Positions 52,744-62,100 of a stretch of 64,000 nucleotides of DNA are shown here, one piece after another (positions within the stretch are counted from its first letter, which is position 1; every line of letters starts with the position of its first letter). Under the pieces are notes generated by a model. That model made no database searches. It was not told the origin of the DNA and saw only the letters and a program-made list of their open reading frames with translations. The stretch is from positions 1,364,001 through 1,428,000 of the forward strand of contig NZ_CP158016.1 in NCBI RefSeq assembly GCF_046254905.1, written 5' to 3'. The translations under genes were made by a program, and so were the position numbers. The DNA comes from Pseudaeromonas aegiceratis (GTDB taxonomy: Bacteria > Pseudomonadota > Gammaproteobacteria > Enterobacterales > Aeromonadaceae).

Positions 52744-54174
52744 TCAGCTCATGGGCGTGTCCCATTCTAGCATGCAGGGCGACAGCGGCCAGTACTCCAG
52801 CTGCAGCTCGGCCTGACCGGACCAGCGCAGGGGCACAGACTCACCCGGGAAGTAACGCGCTGACATCACCGCCTCACCCTCGTTGATGAAGAGCTCTATG
52901 CTGGAGGCGTCCAGCAGCAGGCGCAGATCCCGCAACTCGCCGTGCCAGCGGCGGGTCTCCCACTCGCCGGTGCGCCAGTTGCGGCGGCACAGGGTCAGGG
53001 TCTGCTGGCTGTAGGAGAGCCAGGCGGCATCCCCCAGATCCAGCTTCCACGGGCCGCTGGCGGTGAGATGCAGCTCGGCGCAGCGACCGTCCAGGACCGG
53101 CGTCTCGGCCACCGGGCCGCTCAGCCGCACGCCGGCGCCACGCAGTGCCGAGAGCTCCCGGGCGGGGGTCTGGTACAGGTGACCGTCTATCAGGCGCAGC
53201 TCTCGCGGGCAGGTCATCTGGTGCTGCCAGCCGTAGTCCCGGGTGGGATGGCTCGCCTCGTTGTCATCCGGCAGCCCCATCCAGCCGTAGATCAGCCGGC
53301 GGCCATCCCGGGTCTGGGTGGTCTGGGGGGCGTAGAACTCGAAGCCCAGATCCAGCTCGGTAAAGTCGCCATGGGTCAGCCGCCCCTGGGCGTAATCCAT
53401 CTGGCCGACAAAGTAGCCGGACTGGAACAGGTTCTGGTAGCGATCGGCCTGCGGGCTCAGCCCCTGGGGACAGCAGATCAGCACCTCGGCCCCGTCCAGG
53501 GAGAACAAATCCGGGCACTCCCACATGTAACCGAATTCGCCCAGGTTGTTGTGGCCGGAGCCGGTCAGCTCGCCCAGCAGCTGCCAGTGCTGCAGATCGT
53601 CACCGCGGTAGCAGAGCACCTGGCCCTTGAGCTGGGCATCCTGGGCACCCAGCACCAGGTACCAGTGGTCGCCATGGCGCCAGACCTTGGGATCCCGCAC
53701 GTGGCCCGTGTAGCCTGCTGGCAGATCGATGACCGGGCCGAGCTTTTCGAAGGTGCCGTCGTCGCGCTGGCGGGCCAGACACTGGTAGGCGGTGCGGCTG
53801 CCGTCGTCGTATTTGACGTTGCCGGTGTAGATGAGGTGGATCCTGCCTTCGTGCAGCACGGCGCTGCCGGAGTAGCAGCCGTTGCGCTCGTATTCTTCGC
53901 TGGGCAACAGGGCCACCGGCTCGTGCTGCCAGTGCACCAGATCCGTCGAGCGCCAGTGGCCCCAGAACTTGGCGCCATGGGCGCAGGCCAGGGGGTTCCA
54001 CTGGTAGCACAGGTGGTAGCCGTCGTCGGCCTCCACAAAGCCCACCGGATCGTTGAGCAGTCCCACGGGGGGGGCCAAATGCCACTGCGGCCGATGGGGG
54101 TCGGCCGCGGCGCGGAGTTGCCCGGTCATCAGCGACCGGGCGAGCTTATGCAGTAATGTCAGTTCGGACATCAT
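52744..54174 (-). CDS. scrB: Sucrose-6-phosphate hydrolase (GH32), with altered NDPNG motif
   Basis: Cytoplasmic hydrolase splitting sucrose-6-phosphate to glucose-6-phosphate and fructose. 476 aa. GH32 signatures: nucleophile D42 in GLLNDPVGF, transition-state RDP in HVRDPKVW, and acid/base Glu in MWECPDLF. The usual LLNDPNG is here LLNDPVG (V44 replaces the conserved Asn), while the catalytic residues remain. It overlaps scrA (start at its stop codon). Confidence 0.95.
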   Translation of the reverse strand: MMSELTLLHKLARSLMTGQLRAAADPHRPQWHLAPPVGLLNDPVGFVEADDGYHLCYQWNPLACAHGAKFWGHWRSTDLVHWQHEPVALLPSEEYERNGCYSGSAVLHEGRIHLIYTGNVKYDDGSRTAYQCLARQRDDGTFEKLGPVIDLPAGYTGHVRDPKVWRHGDHWYLVLGAQDAQLKGQVLCYRGDDLQHWQLLGELTGSGHNNLGEFGYMWECPDLFSLDGAEVLICCPQGLSPQADRYQNLFQSGYFVGQMDYAQGRLTHGDFTELDLGFEFYAPQTTQTRDGRRLIYGWMGLPDDNEASHPTRDYGWQHQMTCPRELRLIDGHLYQTPARELSALRGAGVRLSGPVAETPVLDGRCAELHLTASGPWKLDLGDAAWLSYSQQTLTLCRRNWRTGEWETRRWHGELRDLRLLLDASSIELFINEGEAVMSARYFPGESVPLRWSGQAELQLEYWPLSPCMLEWDTPMS

Positions 54175-55541
54175 TCGCTATCCGTCTTGTAACGCAGGGT
54201 GTAGGAGACCGCGAAGGCCAGGCCGAAGGCGATCACCATGCCGATGAGGTAATTCAGCACCGAGTTGGACTGCACGATGGCAATCCCAGGGATGCCGGTC
54301 AAGCCCACTGCGGTCATGCCCACGTTGCTGGCCACCACCCAGGCGCCGCCGGCGGCACCGCCGAGCAGGGCGGCCAGGAAGGGTTTGACGAAGCGCAGGT
54401 TGATACCAAAGATGGCGGCTTCGGTGATCCCCAGCAGGCAGGAGGCGGCGGAGGGCACGGCGATGGCCTTGATCTTGGCATCCCGGGTCTTGAAGTAGAC
54501 CGCCAAACAGGCACCACCCTGAGCCACGTTGGCCATGGACCAGATGGGCAGCAGGAAGTTGACGCCGATGTCCGGGTTGCCCAGCAGGCCCGCCTCGATG
54601 GCGTGGAAGCTGTGGTGGATGCCGGTGATGACGATCATGGAGTAGGTACCGCCGAACACCAGACCCGCCAGCCAGCCGGCATGGGCGATGAGGTTACTCA
54701 GCACGAAGGAGATGCCATCCCCCAGCATGCGACCCGCCGGGCCGATGAACAGCAGGGCCACGAAGCCGGTGATGAACACGGTGAGGAAGGGGGTCAGGAT
54801 CAGATCCAGGGCATTGGGGATCACCTTGCGCAGGCGCTTCTCCAGGTGGCTCATGAACCAGACCGCCAGCAGCACCGGGAAGACGGTGCCCTGGTAGCCG
54901 ATCATGGCCACGTCGATGCCGAAGAAGTTCATGGTCTTGAAGCCGCCGGCCACGCCCCAGGCGTTGGTCAGGGCCGGGTGGGTGAGTATGCCCCCCAGGG
55001 TGGCCCCCAGGTAGGGGTTACCACCAAATTCCCGGGCGGCGGTAAAACCGATGAGGATGGGCAGTATGATGAAGGCGGCGGAGCTGAACATGTCCAGCAT
55101 GATGAAGAGGGCGGAGTCACCACTGACCCAGCCGTAGGTCTTGATCATCCCCAGGGCACCCATCAGCAGACCGGAGGCGACGATGGCCGGGATGATGGGC
55201 ACGAAGATGTTGGACAGGGTGCGGGCGATGCGCTGGGCCACGTTGAGCTTCTGGGCGGCCAGGTTGGTCACCTGCTCCTTGCTAGCTTCCGCCAGGCCGG
55301 TGAGGGTGGCGAATTCGGCGAAGACCTTGTTGACCACCCCGGTGCCGAAGATGATCTGGATTTGGCCGGCGTTGCTGAAGCAGCCCTTGACGCCGTCCAG
55401 TTTTTCTACCGCACGCTTGTCCACCTTGTTGTCGTCCACCAGCACCAGGCGCAGCCGGGTGGCACAGTGGGCGGCACTGGCGATGTTCTCCTTGCCGCCC
55501 AACAGGGGCAGCAACTGATTGACGGTTGCTTGATAGTTCAT
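54171..55541 (-). CDS. scrA: PTS sucrose-specific EIIBC
   Basis: Phosphotransferase transporter that imports and phosphorylates sucrose. 456 aa. EIIB domain phosphorylation Cys26 in AAHCATRLRLV, then a linker and EIIC with about ten membrane helices; GGIHHSFHAIEAGL-like GIHHSFHAIEAGL is the EIIC substrate loop. No EIIA domain, so an EIIA (Crr) elsewhere is needed. It is followed by scrB with overlap. Confidence 0.95.
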   Translation of the reverse strand: MNYQATVNQLLPLLGGKENIASAAHCATRLRLVLVDDNKVDKRAVEKLDGVKGCFSNAGQIQIIFGTGVVNKVFAEFATLTGLAEASKEQVTNLAAQKLNVAQRIARTLSNIFVPIIPAIVASGLLMGALGMIKTYGWVSGDSALFIMLDMFSSAAFIILPILIGFTAAREFGGNPYLGATLGGILTHPALTNAWGVAGGFKTMNFFGIDVAMIGYQGTVFPVLLAVWFMSHLEKRLRKVIPNALDLILTPFLTVFITGFVALLFIGPAGRMLGDGISFVLSNLIAHAGWLAGLVFGGTYSMIVITGIHHSFHAIEAGLLGNPDIGVNFLLPIWSMANVAQGGACLAVYFKTRDAKIKAIAVPSAASCLLGITEAAIFGINLRFVKPFLAALLGGAAGGAWVVASNVGMTAVGLTGIPGIAIVQSNSVLNYLIGMVIAFGLAFAVSYTLRYKTDSE

Positions 55542-55580
55542 TTTTTTCCTCGTTTGTCGTCGTCTTCTGCCGTAGGGCGA

Positions 55581-55603
55581 GGGCACCGGCCTGACCGGTG
55601 CCC
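55581..55603 (-). other. Intercistronic hairpin between scrY and scrA
   Basis: GGGCACCGG-CCTGA-CCGGTGCCC. In the scr transcription direction no T-run follows, so it should not stop transcription fully; it may protect the 3' end of scrY mRNA and allow more porin than transporter, as hairpins do in other sugar operons. Confidence 0.6.
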
Positions 55604-55621
55604 TTTTAGCGTAGAACTCGC

Positions 55622-57097
55622 TTAGAACCAGGTTTCCATCTGGACGCCGAAGCTCCACTGGCCACCACTGGTGAAGTTGGTGCTGCCCAGGGTGTCGTCT
55701 TCGGAGAAGCTGTCCAGTGCCTTGTCCCAGTCCATGTAGGTGGCAAACATGCGCAGCTCGGGGCGTTCAAAGAAGCCTGCCACCGTGCTGGCCTTGAAGG
55801 TGGGTGCGAAGGTCAACTTGTAGAAGTCGCCCTTGGCCGCCTGGTAGTCGTTGTAACCATTGGGATCCAGATCCGAGTACTGGTAGCTGCCTTCGTACAC
55901 CAGTTCGAAGTTTTCGGTCAGCTCCTGGGCCAGGCGGGCGTTGAAGGTCACCCACTTGTAGTCGTCCCCCTTCACGTAGCGATCCTGGCTGGATTGGGCC
56001 AGGATGGCCGGAGCCAGGCGCCAGTTACCGGCGAAGCGGGTCACCCCATAGGTGGCCAGGCGGAAGGTGTCGGCGTCCTTGGTCAGATCCCCGTTGCTGC
56101 CGATGCCCTTGACCTCGGCCCCCAGGCCGTGACCGTAGAGGGCGGCCAGCTTGAAGAAGCCGTCGGACAGGCCGTAGAAGCTGTCACCGTGCCAGGCCAG
56201 CATGGTGTGCACGCCGGAGGTGGCACCATCGTCCACCCGCTCATCGTTGTCCCGGGCCTTGAGGCCGCTCACCATCCACTGCAGCTGGCCGAAATAGTTG
56301 TTGGCGGTGACGGTGTAACTTTCGATGTCATCGTTGATGGTGTCGACCGAGCCGTAGTCACGACCATACAGGGAGAAGTTACTGTGGGCGTTGTCGCTCC
56401 ACTTCACGTCATAGATACCGGCACCGGTCCCGGCCAGGAAGACGATGTCGGAGTCGAGGAAGTGGATGTCGAAGTTGTCGCGGTCGAAGCGCTTACCGGC
56501 CCACAGGGTGGCATCCTTGAAGGTGGCGTTGTCGGCGAAGGAGGGCAGGTTGCCCAGTTCGGCAAACACCTGGCGCACGTTCAGGGAGCTGGTGCTGGCG
56601 GTCCAGTCGTTGCTGGACTCCTGGCTGTCGGCCAGCATGATCTTGTAGCGGGTGGTGGTGCCGTTATCCAGACGCCCCTTGTGCTCCAGGTTCAGCTCCA
56701 TGTAGGTATCGTCTTCGTTACCCAGACGGCCGACGGCACCGCCTACGCTGCCGGCCGGGGTCAGGTAGGGGCCACCTTGGCTGCCGCTGGCCTTGTCGTT
56801 GATCAGCAGGCCGGAACGGGCATAGCCATGGAATTCCAGGCCGCTGAGCAGCTCGGTCTGCTTGCTCAGTTCGTCGGTCTTGGCGGCGGTGGTCTGGGTC
56901 TGGTCGGCGGCGGCCTGGGCCTGGGTGGTGGCGGTGGCGGCCTGGGCTTCAGCCGCTGCGGCACGGGCTTCCGTCTCGGCCAGGCGCTGTTCCAGGGCGG
57001 CCAGGCGGGTTTCCAGATCGGCGGTGGTGGCGGCCAGGGTCGGGGCACTCAGGGTGGCCAGGGCGATGGCGGCAGCGAGGGTACTCGGTCTAAACAT
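55622..57097 (-). CDS. scrY: Sucrose porin
   Basis: Outer-membrane porin of the LamB/ScrY family. 491 aa. Signal peptide 1-22, an N-terminal coiled coil (LETRLAALEQRLAETEARAA followed by Ala/Gln-rich heptads, as in ScrY), then LEFHGYARSGLLIND opening an 18-strand barrel and a C-terminal Phe. First gene of scrYABR with ScrR operators upstream. Confidence 0.94.
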   Translation of the reverse strand: MFRPSTLAAAIALATLSAPTLAATTADLETRLAALEQRLAETEARAAAAEAQAATATTQAQAAADQTQTTAAKTDELSKQTELLSGLEFHGYARSGLLINDKASGSQGGPYLTPAGSVGGAVGRLGNEDDTYMELNLEHKGRLDNGTTTRYKIMLADSQESSNDWTASTSSLNVRQVFAELGNLPSFADNATFKDATLWAGKRFDRDNFDIHFLDSDIVFLAGTGAGIYDVKWSDNAHSNFSLYGRDYGSVDTINDDIESYTVTANNYFGQLQWMVSGLKARDNDERVDDGATSGVHTMLAWHGDSFYGLSDGFFKLAALYGHGLGAEVKGIGSNGDLTKDADTFRLATYGVTRFAGNWRLAPAILAQSSQDRYVKGDDYKWVTFNARLAQELTENFELVYEGSYQYSDLDPNGYNDYQAAKGDFYKLTFAPTFKASTVAGFFERPELRMFATYMDWDKALDSFSEDDTLGSTNFTSGGQWSFGVQMETWF

Positions 57098-57142
57098 GTG
57101 GTTGTTCCTTCAGGGTCAGTTAGCCTTGTCGATTATTGTTTT

Positions 57143-57158
57143 GCTAAACCGGTTTTGC
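57143..57158 (-). promoter_or_regulatory. ScrR operator 1 upstream of scrY
   Basis: GCTAAACCGGTTTTGC, near-palindromic LacI/ScrR-type operator (consensus GCTAAA-N4-TTTAGC), 46 bp from the scrY start. Confidence 0.75.
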
Positions 57159-57203
57159 AGGGTGGAGATTAGGTTCTGGCCTCGGGATTATCAATCCTAA
57201 CCT

Positions 57204-57219
57204 GCTAACTCGATTTAGC
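57204..57219 (-). promoter_or_regulatory. ScrR operator 2 upstream of scrY
   Basis: GCTAACTCGATTTAGC, second ScrR-type operator, 61 bp from operator 1. A TTGTGA half-site of CRP type follows at 57222-57227. Confidence 0.7.
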
Positions 57220-57279
57220 AATTGTGATCCATCGAGCAAAACCGCTCTGATGCCTCAAGAAAAAGGTTTCAAATGGCAT

Positions 57280-57295
57280 GCTGACACGTGTCAGC
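57280..57295. promoter_or_regulatory. 16-bp perfect palindrome upstream of scrY
   Basis: GCTGACAC-GTGTCAGC, with no gap between arms. It does not resemble the ScrR or CRP sites. Lies between the scrK terminator and the scrY operators; could be an operator for an unknown regulator or a short hairpin. Confidence 0.5.
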
Positions 57296-57325
57296 TGTCT
57301 AACTCTGCCCATGGTGTTTTGCTAA

Positions 57326-57352
57326 ACAAAAAGCCGGGCGAGGGCGCCCGGC
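57326..57352 (-). terminator. Terminator after scrK
   Basis: On the minus strand GCCGGGCG-CCCT-CGCCCGGC followed by TTTTTGTTT, just after the scrK stop, separating scrK from scrYABR. Confidence 0.9.
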
Positions 57353-57380
57353 AAGGAGTAGGACACACTAAAACAATCGG

Positions 57381-58301
57381 CTAGCCGGTGGCGAGCTGTG
57401 CCGCCGTGGGCAGGGCGGTCATGGCCCCCTTGGCGCTGCAGGCCAGGGCACCGCAGCGTTGGGCCTGTTGCAGTATGGGCTCAAGCCGGGACCATTCCGG
57501 GATGCCGCCTGCCGCCGCCAGCCCGGCCAGCAGACCGGCGACGAAGGCATCGCCGGCGCCGGTGGTGTCCACCGGGCTGATGGGCCGGGTGGCCAGGCGA
57601 TGGAGCTGGCCTTGATGACAGGCCAGCAGGCCGTCACCACCCAGGGTGATCACCAGCAACGCCAGCCCGTAGCGGTCGGCCAGTTGGCGGGCGCCGGTCT
57701 CCAGTTCCACCGGGCCACACAGATAATGCAGCTCCTCCAAGGAGAGCTTGACCACCTGGGCCAGGGACAAGGCCTGTTCCAGGCAGGGCCTGAGTTCGCT
57801 GGGGTCGGCCCAGACATCCTCACGGATGTTGGGATCGAAGCTCACCCGGCCGCCGGCGGCCCGCACGGCGGCCATGGCGGCAAAGGTGGTGCCGCGCACC
57901 GGCTCCCGGGCCAGGGCCAGGGAACAGCAATGCAGCCAGTCGCCGGCGGCAAACGTGGGCAGCTCGGCGGGGGTGAGGAACAGGTCGGCGCTGGGATTGA
58001 CTAGGAAGGTGAAGCTGCGCTCTCCCTGATCATCCAGATCCACCAGCACGGTAGAGGTGTGGTGGTCAGCATCGGCAAACAGCTGGGCCGTGTCGACGCC
58101 TTCGCCCTGTAGCACATCGCGCAGGTAGCGGCCGAAGGGATCCTGGCCCACCCGGCCGATGAAGCGGCCCTGGCCACCCAGGCGGCTGACGCCGACGGCC
58201 ACGTTGGCCGGGGCGCCACCGGGACATTTGAGATAGCGGCCGTCGCTGTCGGGCACGAGGTCGATGACCGCATCCCCCAGCACCCAGATGGTGTCTTGCA
58301 T
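57381..58301 (-). CDS. scrK: Fructokinase
   Basis: PfkB-family sugar kinase phosphorylating the fructose released by ScrB. 306 aa. Substrate-binding GGAPANVAVGVSRLGG near residue 30 and the catalytic DTTGAGDAFVAGLLAG with its Asp near 250 (anion hole TGAGD). It has its own promoter, ScrR operator and CRP site, then a terminator before scrY. Confidence 0.95.
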   Translation of the reverse strand: MQDTIWVLGDAVIDLVPDSDGRYLKCPGGAPANVAVGVSRLGGQGRFIGRVGQDPFGRYLRDVLQGEGVDTAQLFADADHHTSTVLVDLDDQGERSFTFLVNPSADLFLTPAELPTFAAGDWLHCCSLALAREPVRGTTFAAMAAVRAAGGRVSFDPNIREDVWADPSELRPCLEQALSLAQVVKLSLEELHYLCGPVELETGARQLADRYGLALLVITLGGDGLLACHQGQLHRLATRPISPVDTTGAGDAFVAGLLAGLAAAGGIPEWSRLEPILQQAQRCGALACSAKGAMTALPTAAQLATG

Positions 58302-58320
58302 GTTGGTTCCTCATGTGCAA

Positions 58321-58354
58321 TTTCGCTAAAGATAGCTAAAACGGTTTAGCGAAA
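58321..58354 (-). promoter_or_regulatory. Nested ScrR operator upstream of scrK
   Basis: GCTAAAACGGTTTAGC (58335-58350), a nearly symmetric ScrR operator, lies inside a larger inverted repeat TTTCGCTAAA (58321-58330) / TTTAGCGAAA (58345-58354). A further half-site CGCTAAATCC lies at 58366-58375. Confidence 0.8.
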
Positions 58355-58384
58355 TCACCTACTCTCGCTAAATCCTGCTCCAGA

Positions 58385-58400
58385 TGTGATCTGGCTCACG
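58385..58400. promoter_or_regulatory. CRP-cAMP binding site
   Basis: TGTGA-TCTGGC-TCACG, a 9/10 match to TGTGA-N6-TCACA, centred about 90 bp upstream of the scrK ATG. It supports catabolite control of the scr regulon. Confidence 0.75.
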
Positions 58401-58488
58401 ACTTCATGGCCTGCGCGGCGCCGCCGGGGGCGGCGAAGTGGGGGCGCTCCATACTCATAAAGAGTCCAGCACCAAGTCAGGAGCCGCC

Positions 58489-58998
58489 ATGATCCGCCCC
58501 GTCACCCGCCAAGATGCCGAGCAGTTAAGCCAGATCTACAACGCCTATCAGGCCCAGAGTGGGGGCGGCTGGGAACGGGATCCCCTGGTGCCGTCCGTCA
58601 TGGCCGAACAGATTGCCGCCTGGTCGCCACGCCTGCCCTGGCTGGTGTATTGCAAGCAGGAACAGCCCCTGGGTTACGCCTGTGCCATGCCCTGGCGGGC
58701 TCAGCCGGCGTTTCGTTACACGGTGGAGACCTGCGTCTACCTGGATGCCTCGGTGCGAGGTCAGAACCTGGGCACCCAGCTCTATCGGGTGCTGATCGGC
58801 CAGCTGCGGGAACAGCCGCTGCATCAGGCCTTGGCGGCCATCCCGTTGCCCAATGCCGCCAGCATACGGCTGCACGAGAAGCTGGGCTTTCGCAAGGTGG
58901 CGCACTTCAACGAGGTGGGCTGTCAGGGGGAGCGCTGGATCAACCTGGGCTATTGGCAGCTGCTGCTGGTCCGCTTCGCGCCGGAGGAGGCCTCTTAA
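58489..58998 (+). CDS. GNAT-family N-acetyltransferase (phosphinothricin acetyltransferase-like)
   Basis: 169 aa. MIRPVTRQDAEQLSQIYNAY, then VETCVYLDASVRGQNLGTQLYRVLIGQL (acetyl-CoA motif A) and PNAASIRLHEKLGFRKVAHF (motif B), as in the PAT/Bar-like family acting on small amines or amino acid analogues. ATG with CAGGAG upstream. Divergent from scrK. Confidence 0.88.
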   Translation: MIRPVTRQDAEQLSQIYNAYQAQSGGGWERDPLVPSVMAEQIAAWSPRLPWLVYCKQEQPLGYACAMPWRAQPAFRYTVETCVYLDASVRGQNLGTQLYRVLIGQLREQPLHQALAAIPLPNAASIRLHEKLGFRKVAHFNEVGCQGERWINLGYWQLLLVRFAPEEAS

Positions 58999-59143
58999 GC
59001 CTCTCGCCGGCGCAATCCTTTGCTGCGTTTGACTCCATTCTTACTTTTGCTTTGGCCCGTTCTGTGCCCCTGCTATACAATGTCCGCCCTTTATAGCGTG
59101 CAGGGGCCGCGGACGGTCGCCTTATTGCGGGAAGTATGCAGTC

Positions 59144-62100
59144 ATGATCCCAAGACTTTCTCTTCAGGATGGAATCAAGCCTCAGTATCAGGCCTTTGTG
59201 GCGGCGCTGGAGCGCGCCGGGTTTGTCGGTGATATCGAGACCGCCTACGCCAGCCGTCTGGTGGTGGCAACGGACAACAGTGTGTACCAGTGGGTCCCCC
59301 AGGCGGTGGTGTTCCCCAAGGACACCCAGGATCTGTCCCGGCTGATGACCTTGGCCTGCCAGCCCGAGCACCTGCAGATCCGCTTCTCCCCCCGGGGCGG
59401 CGGCACCGGCACCAACGGCCAGTCCCTGAGTGACGGCATCATAGTGGATCTCTCGCGCCACATGACCGCCTTGCTGAACCTGGATGCCGAGGCTCGCACC
59501 GTGCGGGTACAGGCGGGCCTGGTGAAGGACAAGCTCAACCTGGCCCTGAAGCCCCACGGCCTCTTCTTCTCACCGGAACTCTCCACCAGCAACCGCGCCA
59601 CCCTCGGCGGCATGATCAACACAGATGCCTCCGGCCAGGGCTCCCTGGTCTACGGCAAGACCTCGGATCACGTGCTGGCGGTCACCGCCGTGCTGATGGA
59701 CGGTACCGTGCTGGAGTGCGGCCCCCTGCGTGGCGAGGCGCTGGACGCCAAGCTGGCCCAGGACGATAGGGAAGGGGCCATCTACCGGCAGGTGCTGGCC
59801 TCGGTGGAGGGCAAGCGCGCCGAGATCGACGCCACCTTCCCGACCCTGACCCGCTTTCTCACCGGCTATGATCTGAAACACGCCTACCTGCCCGCCGAGG
59901 GCGACGTGCCCCGTGGCCTGGATCTCTCCCGCCTGCTGTGCGGCTCCGAAGGCACATTGGCCTACATCACAGAGGCCACCCTGGATCTGACTCCCATTCC
60001 CAGCCTGCGCACCCTGGTGAACGTCAAGTACCAGAGCTTCGAGGCGGCCCTGCGCCATGCCAATGTGATGGTGGCGGCCGAGGCGCTGTCGGTGGAGACG
60101 GTGGACTCCAAGGTGTTGAACCTGGCTCGTGGCGACATCATCTGGCATTCGGTGAAGGATCTCATCGCCGACGTGCCGGGCCAGGAGATGCAGGGCATCA
60201 ACATCGTCGAGTTTGCCGGCGACGACACGGCGGAGCAGCAGCGCAAGGTCCAGGCCCTGTGCGCCCGCCTGGATGCCCAGATCGCGGCCGGCGAGGCCGG
60301 GGTCATCGGCTATCAGTGGTGCGACGAGCTGGCCAGCGTGGAGGCCATCTACGGCATGCGGAAGAAGGCGGTGGGCCTGCTGGGCAACGCCGCCGGCCGC
60401 GCCAAGCCGGTGGCCTTCACCGAGGATACCGCTGTGCCGCCGGAGCACCTGGCGGATTACATCATGGAATTCCGCGCCCTGCTGGACAGCCACGGCCTGC
60501 GCTACGGCATGTTTGGCCACGTGGACTGCGGCGTGCTGCACGTGCGGCCGGCGCTGGATCTGTGCGATCCCGAGCAGGAGGTGACCCTGCGCAAGATCTC
60601 CGATCAGGTGGTGGCCCTCACCGCCAAGTACGGCGGCCTGATGTGGGGCGAGCACGGCCGGGGCTTTCGCTCCGAGTACGGCCCTGCCTACTTCGGTGAC
60701 AGCCTGTTTGCCGAGCTGCGCAAGATCAAGGGCGCCTTCGACCCGGACAACCGCCTGAACCCCGGCAAGATCTGTGCGCCCTTGGCCAGCGATGCCGAGC
60801 TGGTATCGGTGGATGCCGTCAAGCGCGGCCACTTCGACCGTCAGATCCCCGTGGTGACCCGGGACAGCTTCCGCGAGGCCATGGAGTGCAACGGCAACGG
60901 CCTGTGCTTCACCTTCGAGCAGCACTCCCCCATGTGCCCCAGTTTCAAGCTCACCGGCAACCGTATCCATTCCCCCAAGGGGCGGGCCGGCCTGATGCGC
61001 GAATGGCTGCGCCAGCTGGAGACCCAGGGGGTCAATGTGCTGAGCGAAGAGGCGGATGCCCAGCTGGCCGGCGGCCTGCGCTGGAAGGAGCTGGTGGACA
61101 AGGTGAAGCACACCCTGGCGCGCCGCCGCGGCCAGTATGACTTCTCCCACGAGGTGATGGAGGCCATGCAGGGCTGCCTGGCGTGCAAGGCCTGCTCCAG
61201 CCAGTGTCCCATCAAGGTGGATGTGCCGGCCTTCCGCGCCCGCTTCATGCAGCTGTATCACCAGCGCTACCTGAGGCCCATGAAGGACTACTTCGTCGCC
61301 ACCGTGGAGTCTTATGCCCCCCTGATGGCCAAGGCACCGGGGGTGGTGAACTTCTTCTTGCAGAAGCAGTGGGTGCAGGATGTCACCGCCAAGACCATCG
61401 GCATGGTGGACGTGCCGCTGCTGAGTCAGCCGACCCTCAAGCAGTCATTGGCCGGCCACGACGCCACGCTGTTCGACCTGGCGCGGCTGGAGGCCATGAG
61501 CCCGGCGCAGCGCAGCAAGGTGGTGCTGGTGGTGCAGGATCCCTTCACCTCCTATTACGACGCCCCCGTGGTGCGGGATCTGGTGCTGCTCATCGAAAAG
61601 CTGGGCTACCAGCCCCTGCTGCTGCCCTTCAAGCCCAACGGCAAACCCCAGCATATCAAGGGCTTCCTGCGCGCCTTCGCCAAGACGGCCGCCAATGCCG
61701 CCCAACTGCTCAACCGCCTGCATCACCTGGGTATCCCCATGGTGGGGCCGGATCCGGCCATGGTGCTGTGCTATCGGGACGAGTATGCCCGCGCCCTGGG
61801 GGATGCCCGGGGTGACTTCAAGGTGCTGCTGCCCCAGGAGTGGCTGGGGGAGGCCATCCAGGCCGTGCCCCAACGGGCGCTGGGGCGCTTCGAGCCCTAT
61901 CACTTGTTCGGCCACTGCACCGAGAAGACGGCGGTGCCCTCCAGCCACGGCGACTGGGCCAAGCTGTTTGCGCACCTGGGGGCCGAGCTCAAGCCGGTGG
62001 CGGTGGGCTGCTGCGGCATGGCGGGCACCTATGGTCACGATGCCGGCCACCTGGACGACTCCAAGGCCATCTATGCCATGAGCTGGCAACAGGCCCTGGC

